A stretch of DNA of 64,000 bases from Fodinibacter luteus. GTDB taxonomy: Bacteria > Actinomycetota > Actinomycetes > Actinomycetales > Dermatophilaceae. Positions 45,751 to 54,993 of the stretch are shown here, piece by piece (position 1 is the stretch's first letter; every line of letters begins with the position of its first letter). Where the stretch lies: assembly GCF_039541575.1 (NCBI RefSeq), contig NZ_BAABGM010000012.1, positions 53,769 through 117,768 on the forward strand, in the 5' to 3' direction. The position numbers were made by a program, and so were the translations under genes. The notes under the pieces are model-generated. The model had not been told where the DNA came from and searched no databases. It worked only from the letters and a program-made list of their open reading frames with translations.

Positions 45751-47081
45751 GGCTCGAGGTCTTCCACGCCGCCGACGGCGACTGCCTGCTGCTCAGCTCT
45801 GCCGACGGCCACCACCTCCTCGTCGACGGTGGCCGCTCGGCGACCTTCGCCGACCACACCGAGCCCAGGCTGCGCGAGCTGGCCGGCGCCGGCGAGGTGA
45901 TCGACCTCGTGGTGGTGAGCCACATCGACGCCGACCACATCTCGGGGATCCTCCGGCTCCTGCGCGACGTCGGGGACTGGGCGGTGTTCGACCACCAGCG
46001 CTCGGCCGGGGCCAACCCCACCTACCCCGAGCCGAAGGCGCCGAGGCCGCCCGACGTCAAGGCCCTCTGGCACAACGCCTGGACCACCCAGGTCGGCGAC
46101 CTCGAGGGCCCGATCGCCGCGCTCGCCCTGCAGGTCACGGAGGCAACAGCCCTCGCCGCCGCACGGGTCGCCTCCGCCACCGAGGAGGCCCAGCTCGCCC
46201 TGGCCGACCTGTCCGGCCTGGCGGAGAGCATCGCCGACGGCGTCCAGCTGGCGCGCCTCGTCGAGGAGCGCACCCCCCTCCAGCGCAACAAGGGCTTCCC
46301 GGACCACCTCGTCCTGCTCCGCGACCGTCCCCACCGCCGCAGGCTGGGCAGCACGCGACTGACCGTCATCGGGCCGACGCAGCACCACCTCGACGTCCTG
46401 CACGAGGAGTGGCGGGAGTGGTTCGAGAAGAAGGGCTTCACCCCTCCCCCAGCTCGGTCCACCCCGTCGTCGCCGACCGGCGCCGGGGGGCCGGGGGACG
46501 CTGTCGAGGCCGGACTGGTGCTCGGCGGGCGCCAGCCGACGTCGCTGCAGGAGGCGGCGCAGATCATCGAGAAGGCCGGCTCGGCGCACGTGACGCCCCC
46601 CAACCGCTCCTCGATCACGCTGCTCGCCGAAGAGGGGGGGCGCTCGGTGCTGCTCACCGGTGACGCCGCGGAGCAGGAGCTCGTCGAAGGGCTCACCGCC
46701 ATCGGGAAGCTGGGCGCGGCCGACGGCAAGCGGGCCCGCTTCCACTGCACCGTCCTGAAGGTCCAGCACCACGGGGCGAGCCACAACCTCAGCAAGGAGT
46801 TCGCGCAGCGGGTGGTCGCCGACCACTACGTCTTCTCCGCGGACGGCGCGCACCACAACCCGGAGCCGTCGGTCATCGCGACCATCGCGGAGGGCCGGCC
46901 CCATGATGCCGGGCCCTACACGTTCTGGTTCACGAGCTCCGAGCAGCGCTCGTCCAGCGACGCCCGCCGAGCCGCCATGGCGCAGGCCCTCACGGAGGCT
47001 CGCGAGGCCGCGACACGGCATCCGGGCCTCACCGTCCGCGTCCTCCCGGACGGTGACCCGTCATTCGTCATCGAGGTGTGA
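45747..47081 (+). CDS. Metallo-beta-lactamase-fold hydrolase (ComEC-like)
   Basis: A 444-residue MBL-fold protein. It starts VRLEVFHAADGDCLLL with LLVDGGRS, has the metal motif SHIDADHISG (H59, D61, D63, H64), and after a long helical insertion (about 120-290) shows SSITLLAEEGGRSVLLTGDA and VQHHGASHN. This matches the ComEC/Rec2-like MBL group often found alone beside proteases or phage-defence genes. The insert is unusual in length. The GTG at 45747 overlaps the S8 peptidase stop (GTGA). Confidence 0.85.
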   Translation: MRLEVFHAADGDCLLLSSADGHHLLVDGGRSATFADHTEPRLRELAGAGEVIDLVVVSHIDADHISGILRLLRDVGDWAVFDHQRSAGANPTYPEPKAPRPPDVKALWHNAWTTQVGDLEGPIAALALQVTEATALAAARVASATEEAQLALADLSGLAESIADGVQLARLVEERTPLQRNKGFPDHLVLLRDRPHRRRLGSTRLTVIGPTQHHLDVLHEEWREWFEKKGFTPPPARSTPSSPTGAGGPGDAVEAGLVLGGRQPTSLQEAAQIIEKAGSAHVTPPNRSSITLLAEEGGRSVLLTGDAAEQELVEGLTAIGKLGAADGKRARFHCTVLKVQHHGASHNLSKEFAQRVVADHYVFSADGAHHNPEPSVIATIAEGRPHDAGPYTFWFTSSEQRSSSDARRAAMAQALTEAREAATRHPGLTVRVLPDGDPSFVIEV

Positions 47082-47120
47082 GGCCATGGGTGCCGCGTGC
47101 GAGCGGCGGAAGGACAGGAC

Positions 47121-48298
47121 ATGAGCGACGACGAGACCTACCCGGGTCCCCGTGAGGTGGTCACCGGCGACCAGCCGGTGTCGCAGATCCCCGGCGACGA
47201 CGTCCCCCCGACGTCGGGCACCGGCCTGTGCCTGTCCGGCGGCGGCTACCGCGCGATGCTCTTCCACCTCGGTGTCCTCTGGCGGCTCAACGACGCGGGG
47301 ATGCTCCCCCGGCTGGACCGGGTCTCGAGCGTCTCGGGTGGCTCCATCACCGCCGGGGTCCTCGCCCTCAACTGGAACGCGCTGCGCCTCGACAGGGCCG
47401 GCGTCGCGCAGGACTTCGAGGGGCAGGTCGTCGACCCCGTGCGGCGTCTCGCCGGGGTCGGGATCGACGTGGCGTCCGTCGTCGCGGGCCTGGGCCTGCC
47501 CTTCACGTCCGTCTCCGACCGGGTGGTCAAGGCCTACCGAAGGCACCTCTTCGGCTCGGCGACCCTGCAGGACCTGCCCGACCGGCCGAAGTTCGTCATC
47601 AACGCCACGAACCTCGAGTCCGGGGTGCTCATGCGGTTCAGCAAGGCCTACCTCGCCGACTACCGGTGGGTCAGGTGCCGAACCCCGCCCTGCCCCTCGC
47701 CGTGGCGGTGGCCGCGTCCTCTGCCTTCCCCCCGGTGCTGTCACCGTGCACGGTCGACCTCGAGCACGAGCACTGGGTGACGCAGCCGGGCAACGACCTG
47801 ACCGGGCCGCAGTTCCGCGGGCAGGTCAGGCTCAGCGATGGCGGCGTCTACGACAACATGGGCCTGCAGACCGCGTGGAACCGCTGCCGCACCATCCTCG
47901 TCGCCGACGCGGGCGGCCACATGGGGGCCGACCCCACGCCGGCCACGGACTGGGCCCGGCACATGGCGCGCGTCCTGCACGTCATCGACAACCAGGTCCG
48001 CTCACTGCGCAAGCGCCAGGTCGTCGACGCGTTCCGGTCCGGCCAGCGGGACGGCTGCTACGTCGGCATCCGGAGCGAGGTCGCCGACTACGGGCTCGCC
48101 GACCCGATGCCTGCCGACCCGGCGGTCACGCTGCCGCTCGCCGCCACCCCGACCCGACTGGACGACCTGCCCGCGCAGCGCCAGGAGATGCTCGTCAACT
48201 GGGGCTACGTCATCACCGACACCGGGGTGCGTCGGCACGTACGACCCGACCTGCCCCCGGGCACCCTGCCCTACCCCGCTCGCCCGCTCGTCAGGTGA
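47121..48298 (+). pseudogene. Patatin-like phospholipase, frameshifted
   Basis: The ATG at 47121 opens a patatin domain with the oxyanion loop LCLSGGGYRAMLFHLG and the nucleophile segment SVSGGSITAG. The frame then breaks near 47666: the text continues one frame over as GQVPNPALPLAVAVAASSAF, with the catalytic Asp segment LSDGGVYDNMG and a long C-terminal tail to 48298. One missing G in the CGG-TGGG run would restore a single frame of about 393 codons. Both halves keep catalytic residues and codon bias, so this is either a very recent mutation or a sequencing error. It follows the MBL gene by 39 bases. Confidence 0.8.
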
Positions 48299-48498
48299 CC
48301 TGATCGATGCACGAGGGGTTGGCAGGTGGGTGGCGCGGCTCCTTCCCGTGCGCCCCCCGTCACCACGGTGGCGGCGCGCGCAGTCCACCGCCGGTGGCAC
48401 TTCCAGGCCGGCCCGCGTCAAGGCGGAGCCACGTGCAGACGTGGAGGAGCAGTGCGTCCAGCTCGCCGGCTGCCGTGCGGGGCCGCCCCGACCAGGGG

Positions 48499-49902
48499 CT
48501 ACAGTCCGGCTTCTGCCTCGAGGCGGCCGGACTTCACGGCATCCACCAGGGCTTGGTAGTCCCGCTCGTTCTGGTCGGCGTACGCGCTGGAGAAGGAGGC
48601 AATGGCCCGGTCGAACCGGTCGCTGGTGCCCAAGTACCCCGCGATGGCGATCCGATCCCCGGAGCGCGCATGGGCCCGGGCAAGGGTCGCTCCGCAGATG
48701 CGGGAGTAGGCCGTCATCAGGCTCGCCGACATGTTGTCGACGTCGGCCGACCCCTTCCAGTCTCGCAACTGTCGCAGGTAGAAGTCGCGGACCTGCCCGT
48801 CGAGCCCGGTGACCCGCTGCCAGCCGAGGAAGATGTCGCTGGCCGCCTGCATCAGCCGTTGCCCCGCCACGACGCGTTGGCCGTGGTTGGGGTACTTGCT
48901 CTTGCCGACGAACCGCTCCAGCACGGACTCCTGCGCCTCCTTGGCCTGCAGGAACAGCGGGTCCTGACCGTCGCGGCCGAGCAGCAGCAGGATCCAGGCG
49001 CGGGTGCCGACGCTCCCGACGCCCACCACCTTGCGGGCGGCGTCGACGTACTCGAAGGACTCGAGCAGCTCGCGGCGGTCGGTCTCCAGGGTGCGGCGGT
49101 AGGACCTGATCAGGGCCCGCAGCTCGTCCTGCACCTCGGCGACGCTCGTCCCCGTTGTCACGAGCTCGTCGATCGGCACGATCAGCGGGGGGTCCGACAC
49201 GATCCGGCGCTGGCCGTCGACCTCGTGGGTGAGCTTGCTGAACGCCTGCATGCTGTCGCGGGTGCGCGCCTTGCTCAGGCTGGCCCGGGCCCGCGCCTGC
49301 TGCTCCTTCGTGGCGCTCGCCTCGAGCAGCGCGAAGAGCTTCGTGACCTCGATATGGGCGTACCAGACGTCGAGGTTGCGTGCGGCCGCCATCTGCTGCA
49401 TGCGTTCGCGGTACTCGGCGACCCCTGCTGCGACGACGGCACGGCGCTCCTCGGGCGCGAACCCCCGGTCGCGCCCGGCGATCTCGAAGCTCGCCGCGAG
49501 GCGTTTGACGTCCCATTCCCATGGTCCTGGCGCAGTCTCGTCGAAGTCGTTGATGTCGAACATCAGCTGGCGCTCCGGGGAGGCGAACACCCCGAAGTTC
49601 GACAGGTGCGCATCGCCACAGATCTGCGCCCTCAGCCCGGACCGGGGGGTCGCCGCGAGGTCGGACGCCATGATCAGGGCCGCGCCACGGTAGAACGTGA
49701 ACGGCGAGACCAGCATCCGGCCGTAGCGGATGGGCACCAGCTCCGGGACCCTCGTCACCGCCTGCTCCTCCAGCAGCGCGATCGGGTCCGGGCGGTTCGC
49801 CACCGGTTCCCATCGCCCGTGGCTCCTTCGCGGGGTCTCAGTGCGCGCGGCCATCCCTCTCGCGGCACGTTCCTTCGGGCTCAGGTGGGCAACCTTGCTC
49901 AC
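48499..49902 (-). CDS. DUF2252 protein (kinase-like)
   Basis: A 467-residue DUF2252 protein. It shows the family start HLSPKERAARG, YGRMLVSPFTFYRGAA, a kinase/APH-like catalytic loop CGDAHLSNFGVF followed by FDINDFDETAPGPWEWD, then VVGVGSVGTRAWILLL. The activity is unknown but the GDAHxxN and DFD elements resemble phosphotransferases. The GTG at 49902 is chosen so that the conserved N-terminus is complete; an ATG downstream and a TTG at 49971 are alternatives. It converges on the patatin gene. Confidence 0.82.
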   Translation of the reverse strand: MSKVAHLSPKERAARGMAARTETPRRSHGRWEPVANRPDPIALLEEQAVTRVPELVPIRYGRMLVSPFTFYRGAALIMASDLAATPRSGLRAQICGDAHLSNFGVFASPERQLMFDINDFDETAPGPWEWDVKRLAASFEIAGRDRGFAPEERRAVVAAGVAEYRERMQQMAAARNLDVWYAHIEVTKLFALLEASATKEQQARARASLSKARTRDSMQAFSKLTHEVDGQRRIVSDPPLIVPIDELVTTGTSVAEVQDELRALIRSYRRTLETDRRELLESFEYVDAARKVVGVGSVGTRAWILLLLGRDGQDPLFLQAKEAQESVLERFVGKSKYPNHGQRVVAGQRLMQAASDIFLGWQRVTGLDGQVRDFYLRQLRDWKGSADVDNMSASLMTAYSRICGATLARAHARSGDRIAIAGYLGTSDRFDRAIASFSSAYADQNERDYQALVDAVKSGRLEAEAGL

Positions 49903-50060
49903 TCCGGGCCGGCGAACGCCCGCACCCGAGTCTCCACCTGGCTGTCGTGGACCTGTCACGATGACCTCCAACCTCCGGGACGCCCCTCGACTGGGTGCAC
50001 CGCCGCATCGGACGATGCCGCCGGAGCCTTGGTGGTGACATCACCTTGTCGGGGTGATGT

Positions 50061-50400
50061 GTGCGCTGCCAGCCGAAACCCCTCGTCACTTGCCTTCCCG
50101 CGGTCGCCGAGCTGATCAAGCTGCGCAGCCTACGGCCGACAACGTACGCGTTTGCAGTCTCGGCGCTGAGCATCCTCGGAATGGCCACCCTCACCGCCGT
50201 CGGGGCAGTTGCCGGGCAGGTCTCGAGACCGGTGTAGGCGAGACCCCAGCAGCGATCCCACCGGCGACGCACTCTCGGGCATCAACATCGCCTACTTCGC
50301 GGTCGCCACGCTCGGCATGCTGACGGTGACATGTGACTACGCCAGCGCCATGAGCTTGATGCTCTGTTCAGCGACGCGCGTTGTGTCGCCGGCTCGCACC
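50061..50400 (+). pseudogene. Remnant of an ABC-2 permease
   Basis: A degraded gene. Frame 50061-50237 encodes AELIKLRSLRPTTYAF and a hydrophobic segment, the N-terminal pattern of ABC-2 export permeases (ELIKLRS). After a frameshift between about 50210 and 50254, frame 50254 onward encodes DPTGDALSGINIAYFAVATL and then MLTVTCDYASAM, the next conserved part of the same family (normally TSEYATGM). The rest of the permease and its ATPase are missing. Confidence 0.6.
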
Positions 50401-50576
50401 GACCCCGGGACGGGAGCACTGACAACCACCGTCTGCAAGGTCGACTGGCGGCGGCATGCAGGGTGTCGTTGAGCCCAGTCGCTGGGGCCAGTTTGGGTCT
50501 GGTGCGCGGCCGGAGGGACCCGACTTCGTACCCGATGAGCCCGTGCTCCTCTATGTGACTTAACGACTATCATTGT

Positions 50577-50591
50577 TTACGATGATCGTAA
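50577..50591. promoter_or_regulatory. 15-bp palindrome upstream of the DUF2975 gene
   Basis: TTACGAT-G-ATCGTAA is a perfect palindrome around one central base, 22 bases before the ATG at 50613, in an AT-rich patch. It is a likely operator for the XRE-type regulator encoded two genes down or another repressor. Confidence 0.55.
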
Positions 50592-50612
50592 TACCAACAC
50601 GGGGGAGAAGCC

Positions 50613-51266
50613 ATGCCCGATCAGCCCACCGGCCGACTGGCCCGCACCCAGGCCACTACCCGCAGCGTGGTGCTCGACCTGCTCAGTGCGCTGATCCTGC
50701 TCGGGTCGATCGGGGCTGCCGTGGCCGCGCTCGTACTGCCGGTCAACCAGCTGACCCAACCCGGCGGGGCCACCCGCGTTGAGCTCAGCGGCCAGGCACA
50801 GGAACAGGCCGCGGACGCGATCACCGGCCTCCCCGCGGGGTCGTGGCTGGAGTTCCTGCCCGACCTCTACTCGATGTCGCTGCACGTCTTCGAGTTGAGC
50901 TGGCCCCTACGGCTGCTCACCGAGGCCGGGACCAGCCTGCTGCTGGCCTGCCTGGCCGGCTCCGGGTTGCTGCTGTTCCGCACTCTGCGCACCATTCGCC
51001 TCGGCGCCCCGTTCGACCCGGCCAACCCGTACAGGCTGCGCCTGATCGGGCTCCTGGTCCTCGTCGGCGGCCTGGGCGGTCAGGCCCTCGACGCGGTGGC
51101 GCGGTTCGCCCTGCTCGACGCCGCCGGCCCAGTCACCCCCGACCCGATCCTCACCTCGGCCACCCTGGACCTCACCTGGGCCGTGACGGGCCTGGTGGCC
51201 CTGGCCCTGGCCGAGGCCTTCGCAGTCGGCCGGCGGCTCACCGACGACGTCACCGGCCTCATCTGA
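50613..51266 (+). CDS. DUF2975 membrane protein
   Basis: A 217-residue protein with four hydrophobic segments (LDLLSALILLGSIGAAVAAL, TSLLLACLAGSGLLLF, LIGLLVLVGGLGGQAL, TWAVTGLVALALAEAF) and the loop GAPFDPANPYRLRLIG, diagnostic of DUF2975. GGGGGAG precedes the ATG. DUF2975 genes are usually paired with a short XRE regulator (YozG type), as here with a one-base gap. Function is unknown. Confidence 0.85.
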   Translation: MPDQPTGRLARTQATTRSVVLDLLSALILLGSIGAAVAALVLPVNQLTQPGGATRVELSGQAQEQAADAITGLPAGSWLEFLPDLYSMSLHVFELSWPLRLLTEAGTSLLLACLAGSGLLLFRTLRTIRLGAPFDPANPYRLRLIGLLVLVGGLGGQALDAVARFALLDAAGPVTPDPILTSATLDLTWAVTGLVALALAEAFAVGRRLTDDVTGLI

Positions 51267-51267
51267 C

Positions 51268-51507
51268 ATGACCCCCACCCCCGCCGAGGACCACCGCGTC
51301 GTCTGCCACATCGACAGCCTGCTGGCCGCCCGCGGCATCACCCAGACCGAACTCGCCGACCGCATGGGCCTGAGCCTGGTCAACCTCTCCATCCTGAAGA
51401 ACAACCACGCCCGCGCCATCCGCTTCACCACCCTGACCGCCCTCTGCGACGCACTGGACTGCCAACCCGGCGACCTATTCACCGTCACCGCCCCCCACCA
51501 GCCATAG
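51268..51507 (+). CDS. XRE-family regulator, YozG-like
   Basis: A 79-residue Cro/C1-type helix-turn-helix protein: SLLAARGITQTELADRMGLS, then VNLSILKNNHARAIRFTTL and the end ALDCQPGDLF. It starts one base after the DUF2975 stop. Such small regulators usually control their own operon; the palindrome at 50577 is a candidate site. Confidence 0.88.
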   Translation: MTPTPAEDHRVVCHIDSLLAARGITQTELADRMGLSLVNLSILKNNHARAIRFTTLTALCDALDCQPGDLFTVTAPHQP

Positions 51508-51633
51508 CCCGCGAGCCGGCCGACCACCGCCCCGACCAGCCTGTCGCCCGCTCGGTGTCCATGGCAGGGGCCGGCACCGCATCCGAACACGGGGCAATGC
51601 GACAGGGGCAATGACACACGCTGGGGTTGGTTC

Positions 51634-52356
51634 TTACGCCGCTGAGCGGGCGAGTGTCTCTGGTGGTTCTGGCAGAGGCGAGGAGGTTGGTGGTCTGGGC
51701 CAGGCCGTGACGATTCCGAACCAGAGGAACCACACGATCGTCAGCAGGCCGGTGACGACTTCCAGGGCCCCCAGGCCGGGCACCGCCGAGAGCAGCGCAG
51801 CGCCACCGACCGTGAGGCCGACCCAGTTCATTGCGCGCGAAAACTTCCTGGCTCGAAGTGCGGCCCAGCTGACCAGCAGCAGCCAGACGCCGACCAGGAC
51901 GTCACCGCCGCTTCCACCCAGGGCGTCTGCGACGGGCTCGATCACCTGCCACGTGGCGGCCGCCTGCTGGGGGTCGGTGGCCTGCTGGTCCACGACCACG
52001 GACATGCCTTGGTCGAAGACCATGACGCTTGCCAGGAGGAGCCCGGCACGGATCAGCCCGACGGCGCAGGCCACCAGCATCGTGGCGGGAGCGAACTGGT
52101 ACAGGTGCTCGTGGACCCCGAGGGTGACCACAATCAGGGCGAGCGCGACGAGCTCGAAGGAGACCAGGTGCATCAGGTACATGCTGGTGTGGTGCTCAGC
52201 CAGAAGAGCGACCTTGTCGCCCGGGTCGGTGATGCTGGGGTAGTCCACCAGGAACACGAAGTAGGGGATCGCCGCCAAGTAGGCGGCCGCGACGTACAAC
52301 GCCGCGAACCCGCCTGCCCGCTTCAAGCGTGGAGCGTGTACGCGCATGGTGTTCAC
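51634..52356 (-). CDS. DUF4386-like multi-pass membrane protein
   Basis: A 240-residue protein with six to seven hydrophobic segments. It is clearly paralogous to the protein at 60612: both share VDYP followed by KVALLA(E/D)xHxSM, a WQ(V/A)IEPVA element and a late LLSxxP. The GTG at 52356 overlaps the upstream DUF4386 gene stop in a GTGA quartet, so the two membrane proteins are coupled. Function unknown. Confidence 0.75.
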   Translation of the reverse strand: MNTMRVHAPRLKRAGGFAALYVAAAYLAAIPYFVFLVDYPSITDPGDKVALLAEHHTSMYLMHLVSFELVALALIVVTLGVHEHLYQFAPATMLVACAVGLIRAGLLLASVMVFDQGMSVVVDQQATDPQQAAATWQVIEPVADALGGSGGDVLVGVWLLLVSWAALRARKFSRAMNWVGLTVGGAALLSAVPGLGALEVVTGLLTIVWFLWFGIVTAWPRPPTSSPLPEPPETLARSAA

Positions 52357-53108
52357 GGCCGGTTCTGCGCCGGCGGGAGCGTGGTTTGCGGGTTGAATCC
52401 CTTGACGATCAACCAGAGGGCCAGCGCCATCTCCTGCAGGCCGATGGGGGCGTTCAGGGCGGTGCTCAACGTGGCCATCCCGAAGTCCTGGGTGAACCCG
52501 GAGTACACCGTGGCCACCAAGGACAGCCCAACAGCAAGCAGCCCCCACACCGACAGCCACCTCGGGACGATACGCGAGCGGTACATCAGGACGTAGTACA
52601 GCCCGGCCCCGAGCAGGAATGGCAGCAGGATCATGAAGTTCGGCACCCACTCCCGCACGGCCAGAAGCACCTGCACGGACGCGTCGGTCGCAGCCGTGCC
52701 CGTCACCCCGGCGTCAACGGACTCCTGGGCCAGGGAGAGCAGTGCCAACAGGCTGAGCGTGCTCACCAGCACCAGTGCCGCCTCGACGACTCGTGCAGCC
52801 GCGGCCCCGAACGCCATGGCAGGACCGTAGCGGCGCAGCACCGGGTACAGGGCAATCGCGATGCCAGCGCAGCTGGCTGCCGCCACGAACTCGATCAGGG
52901 CGGTGAGCACCACCGCGTTGTCGTTCGCCGCCAGCTGCGCCAAGTCCACCGGGCTCTCCAGGAGGGAACCCAGTGGTGCCACGCTGGAGAGTGTGGCCAC
53001 CGAGCACACAATCAGTAGCGTGCCGACCACGCGGGCCGTGCCCCGCCAGGCCGCCCCCCGCACGACCTTCACATCTTGGCCGTGCACGTTTGTGGTGTCA
53101 GTGACCAT
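52353..53108 (-). CDS. DUF4386 membrane protein
   Basis: A 251-residue protein with six or seven hydrophobic segments and the DUF4386 layout: RVVGTLLIVCSVATLSSVAP, a LALYPVLRRYGP-type loop, a second half with FLLGAGLYYVLMYRSRIVPR, and a final ALWLIVKGFNP. AGGAGGTCGCG precedes the ATG at 53108. DUF4386 proteins are uncharacterised. Confidence 0.85.
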   Translation of the reverse strand: MVTDTTNVHGQDVKVVRGAAWRGTARVVGTLLIVCSVATLSSVAPLGSLLESPVDLAQLAANDNAVVLTALIEFVAAASCAGIAIALYPVLRRYGPAMAFGAAAARVVEAALVLVSTLSLLALLSLAQESVDAGVTGTAATDASVQVLLAVREWVPNFMILLPFLLGAGLYYVLMYRSRIVPRWLSVWGLLAVGLSLVATVYSGFTQDFGMATLSTALNAPIGLQEMALALWLIVKGFNPQTTLPPAQNRP

Positions 53109-53452
53109 CGCGACCTCCTCGGTCCGTTTGTGCCATCGACGGCCCGGCCCCCCGCGCGTTCACCCGACGCGAGATGAGCCGGTGACCGGTCTGCGGCCGT
53201 GAAGAGTCCGCGGCCTCACAGGGAGCGCTCGGTTCACGCACCAAGCACTGAACGCCAACCAGCGAAGCGCGGACACACACATCAATCCTCGCCGTGTTGA
53301 CCAACGCCGAAGCAGCCTTGTGGCGGCCCTCACCAACGGGGGCAAGTACGCTAGCGGAGAGACACACTCGTCGCGGCCTACCACGCGATCCGGAGCGCCG
53401 CTCGCCGCCCCAGGACCCTTGGCCGGGCGGGGCAGGCGCCTTAGCCTTGGAC
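53109..53452. other. Intergenic region, no gene seen
   Basis: 344 bases between divergent genes. I find no convincing coding pattern, hairpin or long repeat. It should hold the two promoters; TAGCCT at 53442-53447 is 5 bases before the GNAT start. Confidence 0.4.
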
Positions 53453-53959
53453 GTGGTCAGAATCCGGGAGGCTGAGCTACCAGTGGATGTTGACGCCATT
53501 GGCCGGCTTTGGCTCGACTACCTCAACTGGGGCAACGACGGGCTTGATGCCCGGTTCGGATTCCGCCTTCCGGTGCAGGAGTTCGTCGAACGCGACCTGG
53601 CCTCGATCGAGAGGTTCCTTCCCCCGGCGGGTCGTCTTCTTCTCGCATTCGAGGACGGTGAGGCGGTGGGCACAGCTGCGCTGCAAAGCCTTGGGACGTC
53701 TACTGCGGAGGTCAAGCGCATGTGGGTGGCGCCCGAGTGCCGTCGCGGTGGTATCGGAGGGGACATGCTTGATCGGCTCATATCCGTTGCCGAGGCCGCT
53801 GGGTATGGGTCGGTGAGACTTGACAGCCCACTGTTCATGACCGCAGCGCACGCCCTCTATCGTTCACGTGGCTTCATGGATATCGCCCCGTACCCCGAAA
53901 GCGAGATCCCGGATCGCTACAAGTCCCACTGGGTGTTCATGGAACGACCGATCCCCTAG
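53453..53959 (+). CDS. GNAT family acetyltransferase
   Basis: A 168-residue N-acetyltransferase. The acetyl-CoA loop is VAPECRRGGIGGDMLDRLI, preceded by LLLAFEDGEAVGTAAL and followed by RLDSPLFMTAAHALYRSRGF. Substrate unknown. The GTG at 53453 is chosen because the upstream part of the open frame is low complexity and a TAGCCT hexamer lies just before it. Confidence 0.82.
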   Translation: MVRIREAELPVDVDAIGRLWLDYLNWGNDGLDARFGFRLPVQEFVERDLASIERFLPPAGRLLLAFEDGEAVGTAALQSLGTSTAEVKRMWVAPECRRGGIGGDMLDRLISVAEAAGYGSVRLDSPLFMTAAHALYRSRGFMDIAPYPESEIPDRYKSHWVFMERPIP

Positions 53960-54049
53960 GCAGCTCGCCGAACGCTCGGCCCGACCGTCATCACGGCGGC
54001 CAACGGCAAGGTCTGTCGAGGACTACGGCTCGCCCGCCTCGCGGAGACG

Positions 54050-54238
54050 CACGTTCGTGATTGCGGATTCGGTGGGCCGGTCCCTGACGGAGTGGGCTTC
54101 GACCCCACCACGAGCGGTCGCGCCGGTCACCTGGGGATGCGGTTGTTCTCGGCGACGGTGGCGGCTGCCGGGGGGACGTTGAGCATCGAGTCCTCAACCG
54201 GGAGCGGGTCCCGGGTGCGCGGCGAACTGTCCTTGTGA
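54050..54238 (+). pseudogene. C-terminal fragment of a NarL-type sensor kinase
   Basis: 63 codons ending in TGA at 54236 encode DGVGFDP, GHLGMRLFSATVAAAGGTLS and IESSTGSGSRVRGEL, the G1-G2 part of the HATPase domain of NarL/DegS-type histidine kinases. Nothing of the kinase core, dimerisation domain or sensor is left in front. A receiver gene follows 154 bases downstream. Confidence 0.65.
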
Positions 54239-54391
54239 CCTGGCGGCATGCGCCACCCCAATGTGGGGGACGCGCGCGGGGATTCTCCTCGGCACGATCA
54301 CCCCGTCGCCGCGCGCAGTGGCCCACGATGGAGTCGGATGCCCGTCGTCAGGGCCCTCGCCTGAGGCGCTAGGTGTCCAGAAGGGCTGGCG

Positions 54392-54853
54392 ATGTCTGAG
54401 CCTTCGTCCGCGCGGTCGCAACGATCCTCCGGGTCGCGTGGTTGCGTTCCCGAGCCGATTCGCGTCGCGGTGGTCGATGACCACGAGATCCTGCGCAACA
54501 CTCTGCGGCTGGTCCTGGTCGGGGCACCCGACATGGAGTGGGTGGGTGAGGCCCAGGACGGAGCCGAAGCGCTGGACCTCGTGGTGCGCACCCTGCCTGA
54601 CGTTGTCCTGATGGACCTGATCATGCCGGGCACCGACGGCTTGCAGGCCACGCAGACGATCGTCGGCGCCTGCTCGAGCACCCGCGTCCTCGTGCTCACC
54701 AGCTCCACCGACCCCGCCCACGTCAGGCTCTCGCTCGGCGCCGGAGCGTCGGGGGTCCTCACCAAGGACGGGAACCCCGCAACGATCCTGACCGGTATCC
54801 GATCGGTCGTTCGCGGGGAGCAAACCGGACCCACAACAGACCCGGACTCCTGA
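54392..54853 (+). CDS. Receiver-only response regulator, truncated NarL type
   Basis: A 153-residue protein with a full receiver domain: acidic pair VVDDHE, phospho-Asp in VVLMDLIMPG, LVLTSS and the Lys in GVLTKDG. The NarL/LuxR helix-turn-helix that should follow is absent; the frame ends after VRGEQTGP. It lies just after a kinase fragment, so the pair is a decayed two-component system, though the receiver could still bind phosphate. GAAGGGC precedes the ATG. Confidence 0.75.
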   Translation: MSEPSSARSQRSSGSRGCVPEPIRVAVVDDHEILRNTLRLVLVGAPDMEWVGEAQDGAEALDLVVRTLPDVVLMDLIMPGTDGLQATQTIVGACSSTRVLVLTSSTDPAHVRLSLGAGASGVLTKDGNPATILTGIRSVVRGEQTGPTTDPDS

Positions 54854-54993
54854 ACGGCCTCTCCTCAGTACTCGGAGCTGCACCTGCTCGGGGACGAGAG
54901 CGAACTTTCCGTCACGCGGCGATGAGACTCTTTCCGACCCTTCCTACCCCTCCGACCCCTCCGCGTCTGGGCGTCGTCCACGTTTGCTGCAGA

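Noticed and set aside
47121..48298. Programmed ribosomal frameshift in the patatin gene
   Set aside because: No slippery heptamer, downstream hairpin or internal Shine-Dalgarno at the break; a simple base loss explains it better.
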